DNA of 64,000 nucleotides from Pseudomonas brassicacearum subsp. brassicacearum (GTDB lineage Bacteria; Pseudomonadota; Gammaproteobacteria; Pseudomonadales; Pseudomonadaceae). The notes below the pieces were generated by a model. The model made no database searches, was not told where the DNA came from, and saw nothing but the letters and a program-made list of their open reading frames with translations. Every line of letters starts with the position of its first letter. Position 1 is the first letter of the stretch. Below are positions 60,554 to 64,000 of the stretch, piece by piece. Made by a program: the position numbers and the translations under genes. The stretch covers positions 124,001 through 188,000 of the forward strand of contig NZ_VZPJ01000002.1 of assembly GCF_008801605.1 (NCBI RefSeq). The letters are read 5' to 3'.

Positions 60554-60582
60554 TTGAATAGGGGCAGAACCGCCCCTATACT
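60554..60582 (+). promoter_or_regulatory. Promoter of the atp operon with a palindromic spacer
   Basis: TTGAAT (60554-60559), a 17-bp spacer and TATACT (60577-60582). The spacer holds an exact inverted repeat, ATAGGGGC (60558-60565) and GCCCCTAT (60572-60579), which overlaps both hexamers. It lies 75 bp upstream of atpI. Confidence 0.75.
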
Positions 60583-60656
60583 CTGCGCGCATTTTGTCGG
60601 CACAAATTATGCCAAGTTATTGAATTATGGCGGCCGACTATTGGAGAGCAAAAGCG

Positions 60657-61950
<1,294 letters not shown>

Positions 61951-61973
61951 GGCCAGTCTCGACTAGTCTGATG

Positions 61974-62010
61974 TCCTTCCCGGTCAAACGGGAAGGAGCC
62001 CGAACCGGGC
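61974..62010 (+). other. Tandem hairpins in the atpB-atpE gap
   Basis: TCCTTCCCG-GTCAAA-CGGGAAGGA is a perfect 9-bp stem, followed at once by GCCCG-AAC-CGGGC. They lack T tracts and lie 72-108 bp before atpE. They could adjust mRNA stability so that subunit c is made in excess. Confidence 0.6.
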
Positions 62011-62066
62011 TGAGAAACGATTTGTTTTACCGCTTTAATCTAAAAAACCTAAACCATACGACGTAA

Positions 62067-62339
<273 letters not shown>

Positions 62340-62397
62340 TTACTCGGATGTCTCGAGTAGATTGGTGTGATGGACAACGTAACTGCGAGGTGTTGGC

Positions 62398-62868
62398 GTG
62401 AACATTAATGCGACCCTGATTGGCCAGTCCGTTGCGTTCCTGATTTTTGTACTGTTCTGCATGAAGTTCGTATGGCCTCCGGTCATTGCGGCATTGCACG
62501 AACGTCAAAAGAAGATCGCTGATGGTCTGGACGCTGCCAGCCGTGCAGCTCGCGACCTGGAGTTGGCCCATGAGAAAGTGGGTCAGCAACTGCGCGAAGC
62601 GAAAGCTCAGGCAGCTGAAATCATCGAGCAAGCCAAGAAACGCGGTACCCAGATTGTCGACGAAGCCCGTGAACAGGCTCGCGTCGAAGCTGACCGTGTG
62701 AAGGCTCAGGCTCAAGCCGAGATCGAACAGGAACTCAACAGTGTCAAAGACGCGCTGCGTGCCCAAGTGGGTGCCCTGGCCGTTGGCGGTGCTTCGAAGA
62801 TCCTGGGTGCCACAATCGATCAAAACGCGCACGCAGAGCTGGTTAACCAACTGGCTGCTGAAATCTAA
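62398..62868 (+). CDS. atpF: ATP synthase F0 subunit b
   Basis: A 156-residue peripheral stalk subunit from a GTG ([17 protein letters not shown]). One N-terminal membrane helix is followed by a long charged coiled coil (from about residue 30) ending [22 protein letters not shown] precedes the start. Confidence 0.96.
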   Translation: MNINATLIGQSVAFLIFVLFCMKFVWPPVIAALHERQKKIADGLDAASRAARDLELAHEKVGQQLREAKAQAAEIIEQAKKRGTQIVDEAREQARVEADRVKAQAQAEIEQELNSVKDALRAQVGALAVGGASKILGATIDQNAHAELVNQLAAEI

Positions 62869-62880
62869 GCGAGGGCGATC

Positions 62881-63417
62881 ATGGCAGAACTGACCACGTT
62901 GGCCCGACCTTACGCTAAGGCGGCCTTCGAGCACGCTCAGGCCCACCAGCAACTGGCCAATTGGTCAGCCATGCTCGGCCTGGCTGCAGCGGTGTCGCAA
63001 GACGACACCATGCAGCGCGTGCTCAAGGCCCCGCGACTGACGAGCGCAGAAAAGGCCGCCACGTTCATTGACGTGTGCGGCGACAAGTTCGATGCCAAGG
63101 CACAGAATTTCATTCACGTCGTTGCCGAAAACGACCGTCTCCTGCTTCTGCCGGAGATCGCCACTCTTTTTGACCTGTACAAGGCCGAGCAAGAGAAGTC
63201 GGTAGACGTGGAAGTGACCAGTGCTTTCGCATTGAACCAAGAACAGCAAGACAAACTCGCCAAGGTTCTCAGTGCACGACTCAACCGGGAAGTGCGCCTG
63301 CAAGTCGAGGAAGACAAGTCCCTGATAGGGGGCGTTGTAATCCGCGCCGGCGACCTGGTTATCGATGGCTCGATTCGCGGCAAAATCGCGAAACTTGCCG
63401 AAGCATTGAAATCTTGA
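62881..63417 (+). CDS. atpH: ATP synthase F1 subunit delta
   Basis: A 178-residue connector between F1 and the b dimer. It begins [19 protein letters not shown]; the C-terminal signature [29 protein letters not shown] is complete. It lies 12 bp after atpF. Confidence 0.96.
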   Translation: MAELTTLARPYAKAAFEHAQAHQQLANWSAMLGLAAAVSQDDTMQRVLKAPRLTSAEKAATFIDVCGDKFDAKAQNFIHVVAENDRLLLLPEIATLFDLYKAEQEKSVDVEVTSAFALNQEQQDKLAKVLSARLNREVRLQVEEDKSLIGGVVIRAGDLVIDGSIRGKIAKLAEALKS

Positions 63418-63438
63418 GTTTGAAGGGGCAGCAGAGCA

Positions 63439-64000
63439 ATGCAGCAACTCAATCCTTCCGAAATAAGTGAAATTATCAAGGGCCGCATCGACAAGCTCGA
63501 TGTGACCTCCCAAGCCCGTAACGAAGGCACTGTCGTCAGCGTATCTGACGGTATCGTGCGGATTCACGGTCTGGCCGACGTCATGTACGGCGAGATGATC
63601 GAGTTTCCGGGCGGCGTCTACGGTATGGCCCTCAACCTGGAGCAAGACTCCGTAGGTGCCGTTGTACTGGGTTCCTACCAGTCGCTGGCCGAAGGCATGA
63701 GCGCCAAGTGCACCGGCCGCATCCTCGAAGTTCCGGTTGGTAAGGAACTGCTGGGTCGCGTTGTCGACGCACTGGGTAACCCTGTTGACGGCAAAGGTCC
63801 GCTGAACAACACCGAGACCGACGCGGTCGAGAAAGTTGCTCCTGGCGTGATCTGGCGTAAGTCGGTAGACCAGCCTGTACAGACTGGCTACAAGGCTGTC
63901 GATGCCATGATCCCTGTCGGCCGTGGCCAGCGTGAGCTGATCATCGGTGACCGTCAGATCGGTAAGACCGCTCTGGCGATCGACGCGATCATCAACCAGA
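63439..64000 (+). CDS. atpA: ATP synthase F1 subunit alpha, 5' part
   Basis: The first 187 codons of the nucleotide-binding but non-catalytic alpha subunit; the window ends within it. It starts [17 protein letters not shown]. The beta-barrel domain is complete, and the Walker A region [15 protein letters not shown] ends the window (Gln-Ile at the position that is usually Gln-Thr or similar in alpha subunits). Confidence 0.97.
   Translation, partial: MQQLNPSEISEIIKGRIDKLDVTSQARNEGTVVSVSDGIVRIHGLADVMYGEMIEFPGGVYGMALNLEQDSVGAVVLGSYQSLAEGMSAKCTGRILEVPVGKELLGRVVDALGNPVDGKGPLNNTETDAVEKVAPGVIWRKSVDQPVQTGYKAVDAMIPVGRGQRELIIGDRQIGKTALAIDAIINQ

Noticed and set aside
58202..60592. A ~800-codon minus-strand frame opposite rsmG, parA and parB
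   Set aside because: It spans three well-identified genes in antisense and has no ribosome site or domain.

Overview
The window is chromosomal DNA of a Pseudomonas, most likely of the P. fluorescens group, and it carries the replication origin. The evidence is the order gyrB-recF-dnaN-dnaA-oriC-rpmH-rnpA-yidD-yidC-mnmE-mnmG-rsmG-parA-parB-atp, the high GC content, the REP palindromes with the core GCGAGCAAGCTCGC, and the sRNA ErsA locus between engB and polA. Transcription diverges at about 51.5 kb: most genes to the left of dnaA are on the minus strand and everything to the right is on the plus strand.

Layout. 1-17.2 kb is conserved core: start of a diguanylate cyclase gene, an EEP-family hydrolase, dsbA, cytochromes c4 and c5, engB, ErsA, polA, a DUF2782 protein, thrB, the zinc regulon (znuA divergent from zur-znuC-znuB), a lipoprotein, katE, and the methionine importer metNIQ. 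17.3-34.3 kb is accessory DNA. It holds a DUF6124 gene with a structured leader, a seven-gene aminoethylphosphonate cluster (LysR regulator, ABC importer, phnX, FAD oxidoreductase, HD-domain oxygenase) bounded by DUF6124-associated repeats, an LprI-like protein, a diguanylate cyclase, ohr with a secreted tandem-repeat protein, an SDR, a VOC protein, a chemoreceptor block bounded by ~90-bp direct repeats, and an FAD oxidoreductase. 34.6-51.2 kb returns to the origin-proximal core (lpxL-type acyltransferase, tag, glyQS, gmhB, plsC, gyrB, recF, dnaN, dnaA), with a divergent two-component pair and a GabP-type permease inserted. 51.2-64 kb holds oriC, then rpmH through the ATP synthase operon, cut within atpA.

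How the genes work together. The origin half joins replication initiation and elongation (dnaA, dnaN, recF, gyrB), segregation (parA, parB and two parS sites inside recF), membrane insertion (yidD, yidC), tRNA/rRNA modification (mnmE, mnmG, rsmG) and energy coupling (atp). The zinc genes form a closed circuit of sensor and importer. The phosphonate cluster looks like an import-and-cleave pathway in which an FAD oxidase may replace the usual transaminase PhnW.

Most notable points: (1) the phosphonate cluster lacks phnW and phnY and is flanked by repeats; (2) the DUF6124 leader has an outer helix that would sequester the ribosome-binding site; (3) two proofreading carboxylates of PolA are substituted; (4) ~90-bp direct repeats bracket the chemoreceptor block; (5) a second cluster of DnaA boxes lies between mnmE and mnmG, and perfect DnaA boxes are scattered through the flanking genes; (6) a secreted protein built of 13-residue repeats follows ohr. 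No CRISPR array, tRNA, rRNA or complete insertion sequence was seen.
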